NCBI GenBank assembly: GCA_037693485.1
Contig: CM075345.1
Location: 111,656,001-111,720,000 of the forward strand
Source of the DNA: Kitagawia praeruptora
Taxonomy: Eukaryota; Streptophyta; Magnoliopsida; Apiales; Apiaceae
Direction of reading: 5' to 3'
Length of the DNA stretch: 64,000 nucleotides
In this document: piece after piece, positions 20,237-31,472 of the stretch
Position numbering within the stretch: the stretch's first letter is position 1
Layout: the number at the start of each line of letters is the position of its first letter
Notes under the pieces: model-generated
Databases searched by the model: none
The model's input: only the letters and a program-made list of their open reading frames with translations
What the model was told of the DNA's origin: nothing
Position numbers and translations under genes: made by a program

Positions 20237-21286
20237 GAAAGGTTATGACACACATAAATATGTTATATATATAGCATTCGGTTGACTCAGTTTCTACTTA
20301 ATAATTTATGAAATTATTAACATAATTTTTTGAGACATGTAACCTACATGATTAATATTTTTTTACTTACATTTCAGAGCGTGTGGAAATTTTTACTATT
20401 ATATGTGATCTGTTTGAGATGGTAGACCTACCATTTGGTGAGATGAAAATGGTAAAACTAATTATCGATGAACTGACTACGTCAAAATATAAAGCTTATT
20501 TCCTTTCCCCAATGTAGTTTGGTTTTACTTTTGGAGTTGATGAATATTTTTCTTTGACAAATGTCATGTGGTTGTATTTTTTGATTAGTCTAGGTTAAAA
20601 GCGTTGTTCGACTTGTTAAAACATCGGAAAAACAAAATTGCCCTCTTAAAAAGTGTTCTTCATTTGGCTTCTATTGTGGAGACACATGAAAGTTTTGTTA
20701 AGATTTTAACTGAAAATTTGCTTCAATACCCGTGCAAGGCACGAGATTGCTCAAATTTATAATTGGTATTGACACACATAAATATGTTATATATATATAG
20801 CATTCGGTTGACTCCGTGAAAGGTTATGACACACATAAATATGTTATATATATAGCATTCGGTTGACTCAGTTTCTACCAAATAATTTATGAAATTATGA
20901 ACATAATTTTTTGAGACATGTAACTTACATGAATAATAATTTTTTAACTTACATTTCAGAGCGTGTGAAAATTTTTACTATTATATGTGATCTGCTTGAG
21001 ATGGTAGACCTACCATTTGATGAGATGAAAATGGTAAAACTAATTACCGATGAACTGACTACGTCGAAATATGAGGCTTATTTCTGTTTTCCAATGTAGC
21101 TTTGTTTTACTTTTGGAGTTGATGAATATTTTTCTATGACAAATGTCACGTAGTTGTATTTTTTGATTAGTCTAGGTTAAAAGCGTTGTTCGACTTGTTA
21201 AAATATCGGCAAAACAAAATTGCCCTCTTAAAAAGTGTTCAATACCCGTGCAAGGCACGAGATTGCTCAAATTTATAATTGGTATT
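20237..21286 (+). repeat. Tandem duplication with exon-like core
   Basis: 20237-20768 and 20818-21286 are near-identical copies offset by 581 bp. A third 47-bp scrap of the same start lies between them at 20771-20817. The second copy lacks about 58 bp near its end. Each copy contains an acceptor-like TTACATTTCAG followed by about 46 open codons containing CDL(F/L)EMVDLPF and MVKLI, ending at the same stop. Both copies end in CAATACCCGTGCAAGGCACGAG, which holds a CGTGC/GCACG stem. The peptide is not one I can name. Confidence 0.72.
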
Positions 21287-22943
21287 GTAGTTTTTCTCGT
21301 TACGTTTTGATAATTATATTAGCAATTGACATTGTGACAATTTAATTTTTTTAGTTTGTCGCGTTCTTTTTTAACTATCGTTTATTTTATCGATCTCCCA
21401 TTTTAGTGAAAATATTCGGATGTACCCTTTATTTTTGAAAAAAAATTATTTCCCCAAAGTGCTTAGAGTCATGAATTTGTTGTATTTGATATTACAGAAT
21501 ATCATTATCTAAAGTAATGCACAAGAGCTAAAAAAGTATTAAAAAACTTTGTCATAGATACATTTCTATAAAGTGAAAATCCTAAATTACAACACACAAA
21601 ACTAAATACATCCTCCCCATGCATGGATTTTCTAATTTTCTTTCAACAAAATGCTAGACTAGTCGAATAAAGAAGGACCACAAAAACACAGAAACACAAC
21701 TATCACTACACCATATTTATGAAAATAACCCTAATTGAAAACCCCCCAAAATTAGGGTAATAGGGTTTATGAAACCCCATAATTAAAAATTGTAGAATAC
21801 CCAAAAATTAGGGCACCACACGAATCTAGGTTATCTAATTGTATTAGAAATTAGAAACATACAACACGAATCAACTGAGAGAGATAGCCGAGATGAGCAC
21901 CGGAATTGGACACCGGAGAGAGGTGAGACTGAGAGATGAAAGTGAGATCAAGATGAGAGTGAGAGAGATCCTTTCGGAAGGATTTTATTTTGTTTTCTTA
22001 TTTTGTTTATCAAATAAAATAAGTGTATTGTATATTTGGCAGTCCATGTTATGGTGTTTTCCTTTTTTAGAAGAATACCATATATGGAAGTGCAAGTTTA
22101 AGTTCTCGCTTTTTAGCACCATGGAAGTGCAAGGTAAGCTAGGGTATCGCATATAAAAATCCTAACCTGTTTTCAGTTTTCACATGGGTGTTATATCTTT
22201 TTGAATATGCATTATGGTAAAATAAATAGTGAAGTTGTGTTATTTTCCCTCGTAATATAAAAATTTCTTGAAATAGAACAATTAAATTGTGTTTTTTTTC
22301 TACAATCCGGTATGGATTCAGTTTTCGCGCACTATACATTATATTGAAACCATGAAGAGGGTCGTAGATTTTCAAATAGTTGTGTTTTCATTGATTTTGG
22401 TGGCGATGAATGCAAGTTTGTCCCATTCTTCTTACATACAAGGGATTTACCTTCATCAAGATTATGACTCTTTCGCCATCACAAAGGTAATTATAAGCTA
22501 ATTAAATTCTTCATCTTTTTAATACTCTCGTCTCTTTACTAGTACAACAATATACATCTATACATTCGAGAAAACACGAAACATGAGTGTTGAAGAAATG
22601 AATCCCCTTGATTCTAAGGAGGGCATGGAGAATATGCTTGAGTCTATGGTGATGTCGGATCATCTATTTCATGTAGTGAAAAGGGACTACAAAATTTTGT
22701 GCAAGAGGCATGGATTTAATCCAAAATGTATTGTACGAAAGATGCTTCCGGATGTGAATTATATCATGTCTTTTTTACCTTTTCTTTCGTATTCACTTTT
22801 TGTCTGGTTTTCTTCTTACCAAGTTCATTGTGACAAAAAAGTTTTTCTCTCCCCCCGCTCGATCCAATCTTAAATTCTACATACAACAAGTAAAGATTCC
22901 TCAACATCTACAAACGCCAATGGAAATTCCTCAACAAGAAGGA

Positions 22944-22997
22944 GGAGGTCAACAACAAGAAGGAGGTCAACAGCAAGAAGGAGGTCAACAACAAGCC
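22944..22997 (+). repeat. 18-bp repeat encoding EGGQQQ
   Basis: GGAGGTCAACAACAAGAA occurs three times in tandem (22944, 22962, 22980). In the open frame that spans it (about 22860-23090) it encodes an EGGQQQ hexapeptide repeat. The frame has no recognised domain. Confidence 0.85.
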
Positions 22998-24138
22998 GCT
23001 GAAGTGAACAAAACGGGTGTAAAGATTGAGGATTTCACTGAAGGTATCTCTACAAATCTCCATTCCATTTCATTTATGGTAAGTCTGTGAGTGTTGAGAC
23101 CACGGTTCAGGTATGTATTCTTGAGGATCGAAATATTTTAATTGTCTTCAATAGATTTTTCACTGTTCAGATGGATGGATATTTTACATAGTTTGGTGAT
23201 TAGAATTATAATTGTTTTGGTGGTAGACTGGTTTGAAATTTGTGGTTATCTGGATTATTATCCTCATCAAAATGGGTATTGGAATTGTATTAATTTCTGA
23301 TTCTTTATGGTTGTTTTTTGCAATACTAGAGTGTTATAAGTTTTACTTTTTATTGTATTGGTCTGTCAATTGAGAGGTCTCTTATTCGGGTTTAATGGGT
23401 GTGTTGGGATGTGTCTCTGGTTGATTAGTAGCATCTTAAATTTCATATGTTATGTCTGTGTAATCTTAATCTTTGCTGGATGGTTTTTTGCCTGAGTAAT
23501 TCTATGCGTAACCATTGTAGATATGTTTAATAGAGGGTTACAAGTTCATGGCTGTGTAGTCTTAATTTTTTCAGAGGGTCATTTTTTTGGTATTGAGTTA
23601 TTCTATGAGAATTTGTTGAGGATGTTTTTTGTTCACTATAAGGTTTTGATCTGCTCTAGTTTAGATTATTTTGGACTTTCAGGAGGTTTACGGTACCATG
23701 GCATGGACTGGGGCAATAGCTCGGTGGGGGCCATGAATGATGGCTTTTTGTTACCTGTAAGAGGTATTTAGTACCATGATGGATGGTTGCATGTTCCTTT
23801 AGGGGATAAAGATAATATTTTTGGTGGATAAATGGAATCGAGAAATTGTGATTAGATCAATAGTATTTCATTTATAGCTCTAAAGAATATATTTAAGGGA
23901 GTGAATGGAAAATTTTAAGAATTGGTTCAAAAGTGTTTATCTAAAATTCAATTTTAAAGTAAATATGGATAGTGCTTTCACAATAATCATAGTTAAAAAA
24001 CAACCTTAATACTGAATAATATCGTTAAAAGGCTGATAGAGTCATTTAGGGGAATTTACATAAGATCTGGCCTAATTTGAGGCTAGGTTCTGTGTCAATA
24101 CAATTGGGATCTAGTCAATAATAACCAGAGCCAACAGA

Positions 24139-24904
24139 TTTTGCGATCTCGGTCATTTTCCTGTACAAACCCAATGAGAGTCGACCTCCCTTAAACACCA
24201 TAACCACTGTCCTTTTCTCCATCTTCATCTCTTTCCCCATCCATCCATTCTCCATTCCTCCCCCAATCATCTAATCCCTTCTACTTTGCTTTTGTTCCTT
24301 TTCTTTCAATAAAAATCGAACCAAAACCAAAAATTTTAGAATTTATTTCTCAGATCTATCTTGGTTTTGAGACCGATTCCAAAAATAAAAAATACCTTGA
24401 GATTCAAACTCTCCTCCTTAACATCATATCAAAATTTTGGTGTTATTCCGAGGACTTTGATTTTGGATCTTCGTCTCGCTTTTTGGCGTGTTCTTCGTCT
24501 CGTCTGTGTGCGAGTTTTGTTTTGTCTCGTCTGTGTGGCGAGTTTTGTTTTTGTTTGGGTGTGTTTTTTGCTATCATGTTTGGTGTGTTGGCTGCAGCTC
24601 AGGATCGGAAGGAAGATGGAGTTAGCTGTTGTCAGATAGAAGGTAATTGGCAATCACGAGATGTTGAAGCCATTAGCCTTCGGAAAGTCATTTCTTGGAC
24701 TAAATCACTAAAGCACATTGATCAAGTGCTAGGAGTTTTCGATTTTCGGTCTGCGAATCGTGTGGTTCTTTTGCTTGCAAATGCTGCACATATTCTATGT
24801 CAGGCTATGGAGGGTGGTCTGTCACTCATCCTTTTATTAATCTTGTACTCGAAAGTGATCATTTCTAATTAATGCAAGTACGATTTATGTCAAAAAAAAA
24901 AAAA
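24139..24904 (+). mobile_element. Retroposed LINE derivative with 16-bp target duplication
   Basis: The insert ends in a 17-19 nt poly(A) run (about 24886-24904) and is flanked by AACCAGAGCCAACAGA at 24123-24138 and 24905-24920, a perfect 16-bp duplication diagnostic of LINE-mediated retroposition. The first 400 bases are a pyrimidine-rich leader. From about 24600 the frame reads GNWQSRDVEAISLRKVISW and then FRSANRVVLLLANAA, and after a shift WSVTHPFINLVLESD, which are RNase H blocks of plant L1 ORF2. The middle of the LINE is missing, so the copy joins a 5' leader to the ORF2 C terminus. It sits inside the CACTA element. Confidence 0.78.
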
Positions 24905-25430
24905 AACCAGAGCCAACAGAGGTTTAATGTTAAAATTAAGGTGCTAAATTTCCATAAAGGAGGATTAATTATATATAAAAAATATATGAAAGAGAGGAAG
25001 TTGATTACATAACTTATGAGTTGATTATGTAGGGATAAATTTTAAATAACTTTCCATAAATTAAAGGATGAATCTGTAGTACAATAAACAACAATATTAG
25101 TAGGAAAGATTAATAATGGGAGGATTATTAGGATTAGGATTAGCCCTAATAAAGGAGGGATTGATGTTAGAATAACTATTAAGGAGGTAAAGGTTTAAAA
25201 TGTATTACTATTAATCAACCCTAATAAAGGATAGATTGATGATAGATTTACTATCTAAGATTAATTCGGTTTAATTTTTCATTAATTTAGGAAGTTAGTT
25301 ATGATGTATCAATTATCCAAGATTTTAGTGTTTAAGATTCTTGCTCTATAGGGTCAAAATAATATTAAACAAGATGTTTTGTGGGTAAAAGTTTTGGATA
25401 ATTAGTAAATGATGATTGTCTGTACAATTT

Positions 25431-25448
25431 AATAATAATAATAATAAC

Positions 25449-25514
<66 letters not shown>
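25431..25514. repeat. (AAT)n microsatellite
   Basis: About 28 near-perfect trinucleotides inside the CACTA element. The poly-isoleucine frame on the other strand is an artefact. Confidence 0.95.
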
Positions 25515-25515
<1 letters not shown>

Positions 25516-27802
25516 TGTATAATCAATATTAGATCTTGATATGAGTTTAAAGGGGTAAGATAATACATAGAAGTATAAATGTAATTTTGTATCTTAGAGT
25601 TAAAGAAGCTATATACCCCTTTGTTTGCTCATTTGTTAAAGAAATTTAGTTAATTAGTTATTTAGTCTGTCTAACCAAAGGTATTCCCTTTGGTTGAGAC
25701 TTTAGAATAGGATTGAGTTTCTTTGGAACTCTAATTAAGGGTGTATTAATTAGATTTTGACATTTGTTTGATTTTATTTTTTGGTTTGCGTTTATGCTAG
25801 GTGGATGGAGAATGGACGAAGTCCCAATTCTTGGAAGCAAGGTAGCTGAAGAACGAGTTTTTTGTAGTGTTGAGCTGACGTTGTTTTGGGCACTATTTTG
25901 TTGACTTTTTAATGCATGTTCTTTGTCCCTTTCGGGTGATTTTCTTTTCGGACTTAAAGGTTCTATTGTCTAAATATCCGGGGGCAACAAGCGTGCCTTT
26001 CGGTTAGATAATAAACTTTTTTGAAAGAAAGAAATCCCTTTTCACGAATATTGTATTCGATACATTTCATCTATGAAATAGATACCCCTGACAAAAAAAA
26101 AAATTATAGGGAGAGATGAGAGCGGGCTTTTTAATTTAGAGTCAAAATTTTAGCGGGCTGTTTATTTCAGTAAAAGTGGTAACATTTTTAACATTTTTTC
26201 AGGTGTCTAAGGCAACACCAATTCATGTGTTGGCATTGGGGACTAAAATTGCATCTAAGCCAACATGAATTGCTACATCTGGTTATGATGTTGGCTTCTA
26301 TCAAATTTATTCAATTTTTAGCATCGGTTTAACGTGACAACATCGGTTTTCAGTGTTGGGATAGACCATATATGGTGTAGTTATGCTCTCAAATAACTTT
26401 TTTTTCTTTTTCTTTTTTCATTTTTTTTAATTTTTTTGTTTTTTTTTTGAAGAGCTAGGATATATAACATAAATATATAAGCAACCATAATCCTCATTTA
26501 AATATCTCTTGAACCCAAATCATAAGTAAGCAACAACCAATATTTCCCCAAAAGTAATGAACAAGAGTAATCTCATCTCACACACCTTGTTACTCCATCA
26601 ACTTCCCACTAGCCTTTGACAATTGGGATCAAGCATAAGTAAGACTACACAAAAAAAAAGGTCTAGGCAAGTAATGTGTTGTGTCACCGAAAAAATAGGA
26701 TAAAGCTCAAAGGGGTAACTAATTAATTATATATAAATGGTGTGGTAATTTGGATAATAATAGGTTATTCCTAAATGCCTTTATCATCTTATCATCAAAT
26801 AATGTCATACATTTCAAGAAAGGTCTCAAACAATTGTTAGCAATGCACAACATGTGGACACTCAAACAAATGAATATAAAATGCAAACGATATGCATATA
26901 GGCTCAAAAGCTCACTTGGTGGCAAAACATAATTAATCCCAAGCAAAAGTCTCTTTAATGCACATACTTTTACTCAAAGCATGCAAACCAAATCATCTTG
27001 CACATATTCATGTCCTTTTAATTACATAAAACATTCAATAATTCTACTATTTTCAACTCGCTAGTGTATGTGTTCACAAGAACTTAGCATATCACTTCTC
27101 AATCAAAAGCATAAAAAACACAAGAGTACTATAGCATGTAAGGGTGTATCAAGCCCACTGATAAAAAAAGTAATCATTTCACAAGGCTAGAATTCTTTTT
27201 GTGATTTTTTTATTTTTCAATTTTTTGGATTTTTTTAATTGTACTAACTCTCTCCCCCATACCTAAATCATGCATTGTCCTCAATATATGCAAATGAGAG
27301 AAAAATGATAAAGTAAAAAGATGAGAGTACCCGGTAAGGGCATGATGGAGAAACGTTATTACCTATAACATACACACACACAAAAAAAACCACACACACA
27401 GGCACTCCCCCATACCTACACTTTACTATTGGAGACACATACGAAAATAATTACTAACCAATACCAGATCGAGGAAAAAATGACGCATGTAACACAATCA
27501 ACACACCTTTAAAACTCACCCACAAGTACTTGATTATCCACTAGAGAAATATGATCACACACCAAAATAAAACTCATACACCTAATATCATTCATAGACT
27601 AATTAGACGTTTTTTTTATGTTGCTTGAGCAAATTAATCACTTGAAATTATTGGTTATGAACTAAGTTACAAGAGATAACAACATGAGTTTCATTATCAT
27701 CTACCAAAGACTGATTAATAGTGAAAATAGATGGATTAGGAATGAATGTGGGTGAACATGGAATAAGAAACAATATGGGTGGCTCACCTACAGAAGTCTC
27801 AA

Positions 27803-27914
27803 TGTGACGCCCCCAAATCCAGGGTCAAGATTTGGTGTCACAAACCATTACAACCAACTGTAACTTAATTATACAAACGATCTCTCATCGAGGATCGATC
27901 TCAGGTTATGGTAT
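27803..27914 (-). repeat. Chromovirus-like LTR relic, piece 1
   Basis: The plus strand starts TGTGACGCCCCCAAATCCAGGG, so the minus strand ends ...GGGGGCGTCACA, an LTR end. It continues after the Sirevirus at 40856; the 5 bases before the break, GGTAT, are repeated at 40856-40860. Family assignment is tentative. Confidence 0.48.
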
Positions 27915-28941
27915 TGTTAGGAATTATGTTGCCCTTGATGATATACATCCATAAAACACCTTGAAAAACATATGTGTACAAGATTAAGTTTTGTAACTTA
28001 TCAACGGATATCCAAGCTATGTACATCCGTTGATGAGGTAGCTTATCAACTAAAAAGTCTGTAGCATACCTTGTATTTAAGTTTTAGTTTGTTTGCTAAT
28101 ACCATTGTTGCTAGAAATCCTAAGTCATGTTGACTATCAATGGATATGCAGAATAGGGTAGCTAATTGTATATAGGCTGTGCTATGTAATTCTGTATAAG
28201 TGAAGTGGTGATCAACGGATGAAGATTCTACGTCAACGGACATGGTACTCTCAGCAAGCATAAATCAACCTGTCGATTTATGTCTACTTCAACGGATAAA
28301 TGCTTCAACCAATAATGTCTTGGGATTAGAGGTTGATTGCGACTTGACATGCCTGACAGTTCACATGGGTTGATAAACTTAAAAGAGGTATGGAACCAGT
28401 ATTGGAAACGAAGAAGAAAAAGAAACATTCCTTGTTTTCACAAACAATCTAGCTGGTAAATCTAGTGCATATCTGTCCAAGACAACCAGACAAAATTGTA
28501 TCACATGGAGACAAGGAGTGGCAGCAACCCTACAGAATACTTTGACTTGTAAGATTCATTTATTTTGTAGGGTTTGTAAACTTGGAGTATTTATATACTT
28601 CAAGTGTAGCATAGCTAAACAGAGAAGAGAAACAATGAGCAAAAAGCTATAAGCATTAAGTTCTCTTGTAATAGTTTAGCTTTGTATTCGCAGTTGTGTA
28701 GTCGTTTACACAGAGAAGTTTTCTTCAATACAACCCTCAGGTGGAGTCAAGAAAACCCCACCTGAAATTTTTAAGTGTGTTGTGTGTTTGTTCATTTTTG
28801 TCTCTTTACATTTTTGTCTTCGACTTATCCATCTCTTTCCATTGAAGTTTAATTGTTGTCTTGTTTAAAATCGAAAGAAATTCACAAGATTGTAATCAAC
28901 CCCCCTTCTACAATCTTGAGGTGTGCAACTAGGAAATATCA
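27915..28941 (+). repeat. 5' LTR of Sirevirus
   Basis: It is 1027 bp, TG...CA. A TATA box (TATTTATATACTTC) lies near 28587. Six TCAACGGAT-type words occur between 27998 and 28300, including an inverted pair, ATCAACGGAT...ATCCGTTGAT, at about 27999-28033. Confidence 0.93.
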
Positions 28942-28943
28942 AT

Positions 28944-28955
28944 TGGTATCAGAGC
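28944..28955 (+). other. Sirevirus primer-binding site (tRNA-iMet)
   Basis: TGGTATCAGAGC, complementary to the 3' end of plant initiator tRNA-Met, lies two bases after the LTR. Confidence 0.9.
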
Positions 28956-28993
28956 AAGCTTCTAACATACAAGAAGTTTAAAGATCTAGCACC

Positions 28994-31458
28994 ATGGGAA
29001 AGAAGGACACAGGGGTAAAGATTCCAATTCTTGACAAAGACAACTACTTTCATTGGAAGGTAAATATGCATCTTCATCTCTCAGCACTAGACGAAGATTA
29101 TGTTGACTACATAGAGAAAGGCCCTCATGTTCCTATAAAGCCTAACTCTGGTGTTGGTGAAGCTGCTGGTTCTGCAACTGCTGGAAGGTCGATTCCAAAT
29201 TCTCAGGCTGAGTTCACAGATGAGGACTTGGAAGTGATACCCAAGGATAAGAAGGTCATGAACATCTTATACAATGGTATTGACCAAGATATGTTTGATT
29301 GTGTTATAAACTGCACTTCTGCTAAGCAAGTGTGGGATACCATTCATACAATCTGTGAAGGAACTGAACAAGTCAGAGAAAATAAGATGCAGCTCCTAAT
29401 ACAACAATATGAGCATTTTCACTATGCCTCTGGTGAAAATTTGACAGATATATTTAGTAGATTTCAAAAGCTACTAAATGGTCTGAAGTTGTATGGGAGG
29501 AAATATGAAACCAAGGATTCCAACCTAAAATTTTTAGATCTCTTCCTAAAGAATGGAAGCCAGTGACATTCTCATTGAGGAACTCTCAAGACTACAAAGA
29601 ATTTACACTTGAGAGACTGTATGGTATCCTGAAAACCTATGAGCTTGAAATGCAACAAGATGAGGAAGTGGAGAAGATCCATAAGAAGGCTGGATCTGTT
29701 GCCTTGGTGGCCAATATTCCAGTAAGCTAAGTGAGTGAGAAGATGGAGAGCACAAGAACCACACCAAGTTCAGAGACTTGTGAAGGTGGAGCTGACACTA
29801 GCAGAGGGAAAAGCAAGTTGATTGAAGAACTCGATGCATCAATTGGAGGAGAATCTGATGACTTGGATGACTATCTAGCATTCTTGTCAAGGAGATTCTC
29901 AAAGCTTAAGTTCAAAAGGAATCCAGCAGGAGGCAGGCAATTCAAAAAGAATGGTCAATCATCTAAAAATATGGTTGACAGATCTAAGTTCAAATGTTTC
30001 AATTGTGGAATTGCTGGCCATTTTGCCAATGAATGCAGAAAGCCTAAAGCTGAGAATGAGAAGAAACAGTTTGGAACTGTTGACTACAAGAAGAAATATT
30101 TCGATCTTCTCAATCAGAAGGAAAAAGCATTTGTGTCTAGAGACAGTGATTGGGCTGCTGGTGGAGATTCTGATGCAGAAGAAGAGTTTGTCAACCTTGC
30201 CCTCATGGCAAATGAGAAAGATGAAGAAGCTAGTTCAGCAAGTAACCAGGTATTCTCTTCAAACCTATCTGATCTGTCTAAAGCTGAATGTGCTAGTACA
30301 ATTGATGAAATGTCTCTTGAATTGTATAACATTCATGTTTCCCTAAAATCGCTTAACAAAGAAAACAAGAGAGTAAAAGATCTAAATGAAAAGTTAAGTG
30401 ATAGGAATGCTTTGATAGAAACTCAGTTAATTGAGTTTGAGGTTATGAGAAGAGATTGCCAGGAAGGTAAAGATGGATTGATTGAAGCTCTTAAACGAGA
30501 GGATATTCTGAAAGAACAATTGAAGAAAGATTAAGACCTAATTGACTTTTGGGGAAGATCCAGGGCTACTACTGGAGAAATCTGTAGTGTCCAAGGAATT
30601 AACTCCTTTAGCAAGTTAGGAGAAGCAAAGTTAGGAGTTGATGGAGAGACTGCCTCAGACAGCGTGTCAACGGATGATGCCTGCAGTTATCCATTGAACA
30701 ATGAGTCATCGATGGATACAGAGCAATGTCATCCATCGAAAGTCAAAACTATCAACAAGGCAACTCTAGTTAAATTGAATGATCAATATGGTCCCATCAG
30801 CAAAAACTTTTAGAAAGGAGAATGTAGCAAAACAAAATCAGTTGAGAAAGCTAACATAGGTCACTTGTCCCAAAAGCAATTAAAGGACAAGTTAGCGAAA
30901 GTTGAGTCAAGAGCTAAAGGTAGGAGAAAGAACAGAAATGGCAAAGTAGGGATTAATAAACACAACAATTATACACCAGATAAGTATGCTCCTAGGAAGG
31001 AGTGTGTTAATTGTGGTAGTGTTAAGCACCTATTTGTTAGCTATAGAAAATTGAAAAATGCTCCCATGCCTTTACACTTGCCTACTTCTGCTATGTATGT
31101 TATGCCTAACACTAATGCTCAACCTGCTCATGCATCTAGCCTATATGCAAACATGCCATTCATGCATAATCCATACTAACACTAATTTACTTCTGCTATG
31201 TATGTTATGCCTAACACTAATGCTTTCAATATGCCTCAGATGCCATGGATAATGAATAGCATGCATGCACAGACTATGCCTAACTCCAATTTATATAATG
31301 CATTTGAGCAAGGCTCAAATCCTGGCTTTCAAAGGCCCACTCCCAGAGTCAAGATTGATCTAACTCATTCTGGACCAAAGGACAGAAAGGATTTGAGAGG
31401 AAAGAAAAAGGCTAACACTGCAGTACCCAAGGAAACTTGGGTACTAATATCAACTTGA
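28994..31458 (+). pseudogene. gag: Sirevirus gag, broken
   Basis: The gene starts at ATG 28994. The first 180 codons form a copia-type gag domain (PILDKDNYFHWK, VWDTIHTICEGTEQVRENK). A one-base shift in the T run near 29535 moves the frame, which continues as SLPKEWKPVT... to a TAA at 29728. From 29731 it reads on to the zinc knuckle CFNCGIAGHFANEC (C-x2-C-x4-H-x4-C, near 29995) and a coiled-coil stretch (30330-30530), with a stop at 30532. Farther on a second knuckle-like CVNCGSVKHLFVSY is seen near 31000. A 105-bp duplication repeats SAMYVMPNTNA (31085 and 31190). The product would be capsid and nucleocapsid. It is dead in this copy. Confidence 0.85.
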
Positions 31459-31472
31459 TTTGGTTTTGATGT

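Larger units (their letters stand above)
21714..26381. mobile_element. CACTA transposon, non-autonomous
   Basis: The element starts CACTACACCATAT and ends ATATGGTGTAGT, inverted ends of 12-13 bp, and is flanked by TAT on both sides (21711-21713, 26382-26384). The flanks are supported independently: joined, they restore homology to the Athila 3' region. The right 150 bp hold CATCGGTTT- and TGTTGG-type subterminal words. The 4.7-kb interior has no transposase motif. Small frames (for example 22583-22820, starting MSVEEMNPLDSKEG, and 22340-22501 with a hydrophobic N terminus) may be exon scraps, but I cannot identify them. Confidence 0.75.
21430..27802 (-). mobile_element. Athila-like 3' region relic, minus strand, split by CACTA
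   Basis: The reverse complement of 21600-21713 joined to 26385-27420 follows the 3' non-coding region of the Athila element at about 55000-56030. Shared landmarks in order are the CATTGGGGACAATG-like word before a TGTGGGGAGG-like tract (near 27275), GTCACAC-AAGTGAGTTTTGAGCCTATATGCAT (near 26905), GTGTCCACATGTTG (near 26855), the A-rich block flanked by a CTCTGAG-like inverted pair (26385-26450) and CGACTAGTC (near 21655). It has no LTR and no coding motif. Sequence from 27430 to 27802 has no clear counterpart. Confidence 0.58.

Noticed and set aside
20729..20768. CGTGC-AAG-GCACG palindrome as a Helitron end
   Set aside because: The hairpin is there in both duplicated copies, but no CTRR terminus follows.
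24361..24653. Overlapping plus and minus frames as genes
   Set aside because: They lie in the leader of the retroposed LINE derivative; repeated GTCTCGTCTGTGTG words explain the open frames.
25365..25568. Poly-isoleucine frame on the minus strand
   Set aside because: It is the translation of an (AAT)n microsatellite.
26030..26104. A second retroposon tail (A11 near 26092)
   Set aside because: No flanking target duplication could be found around it.
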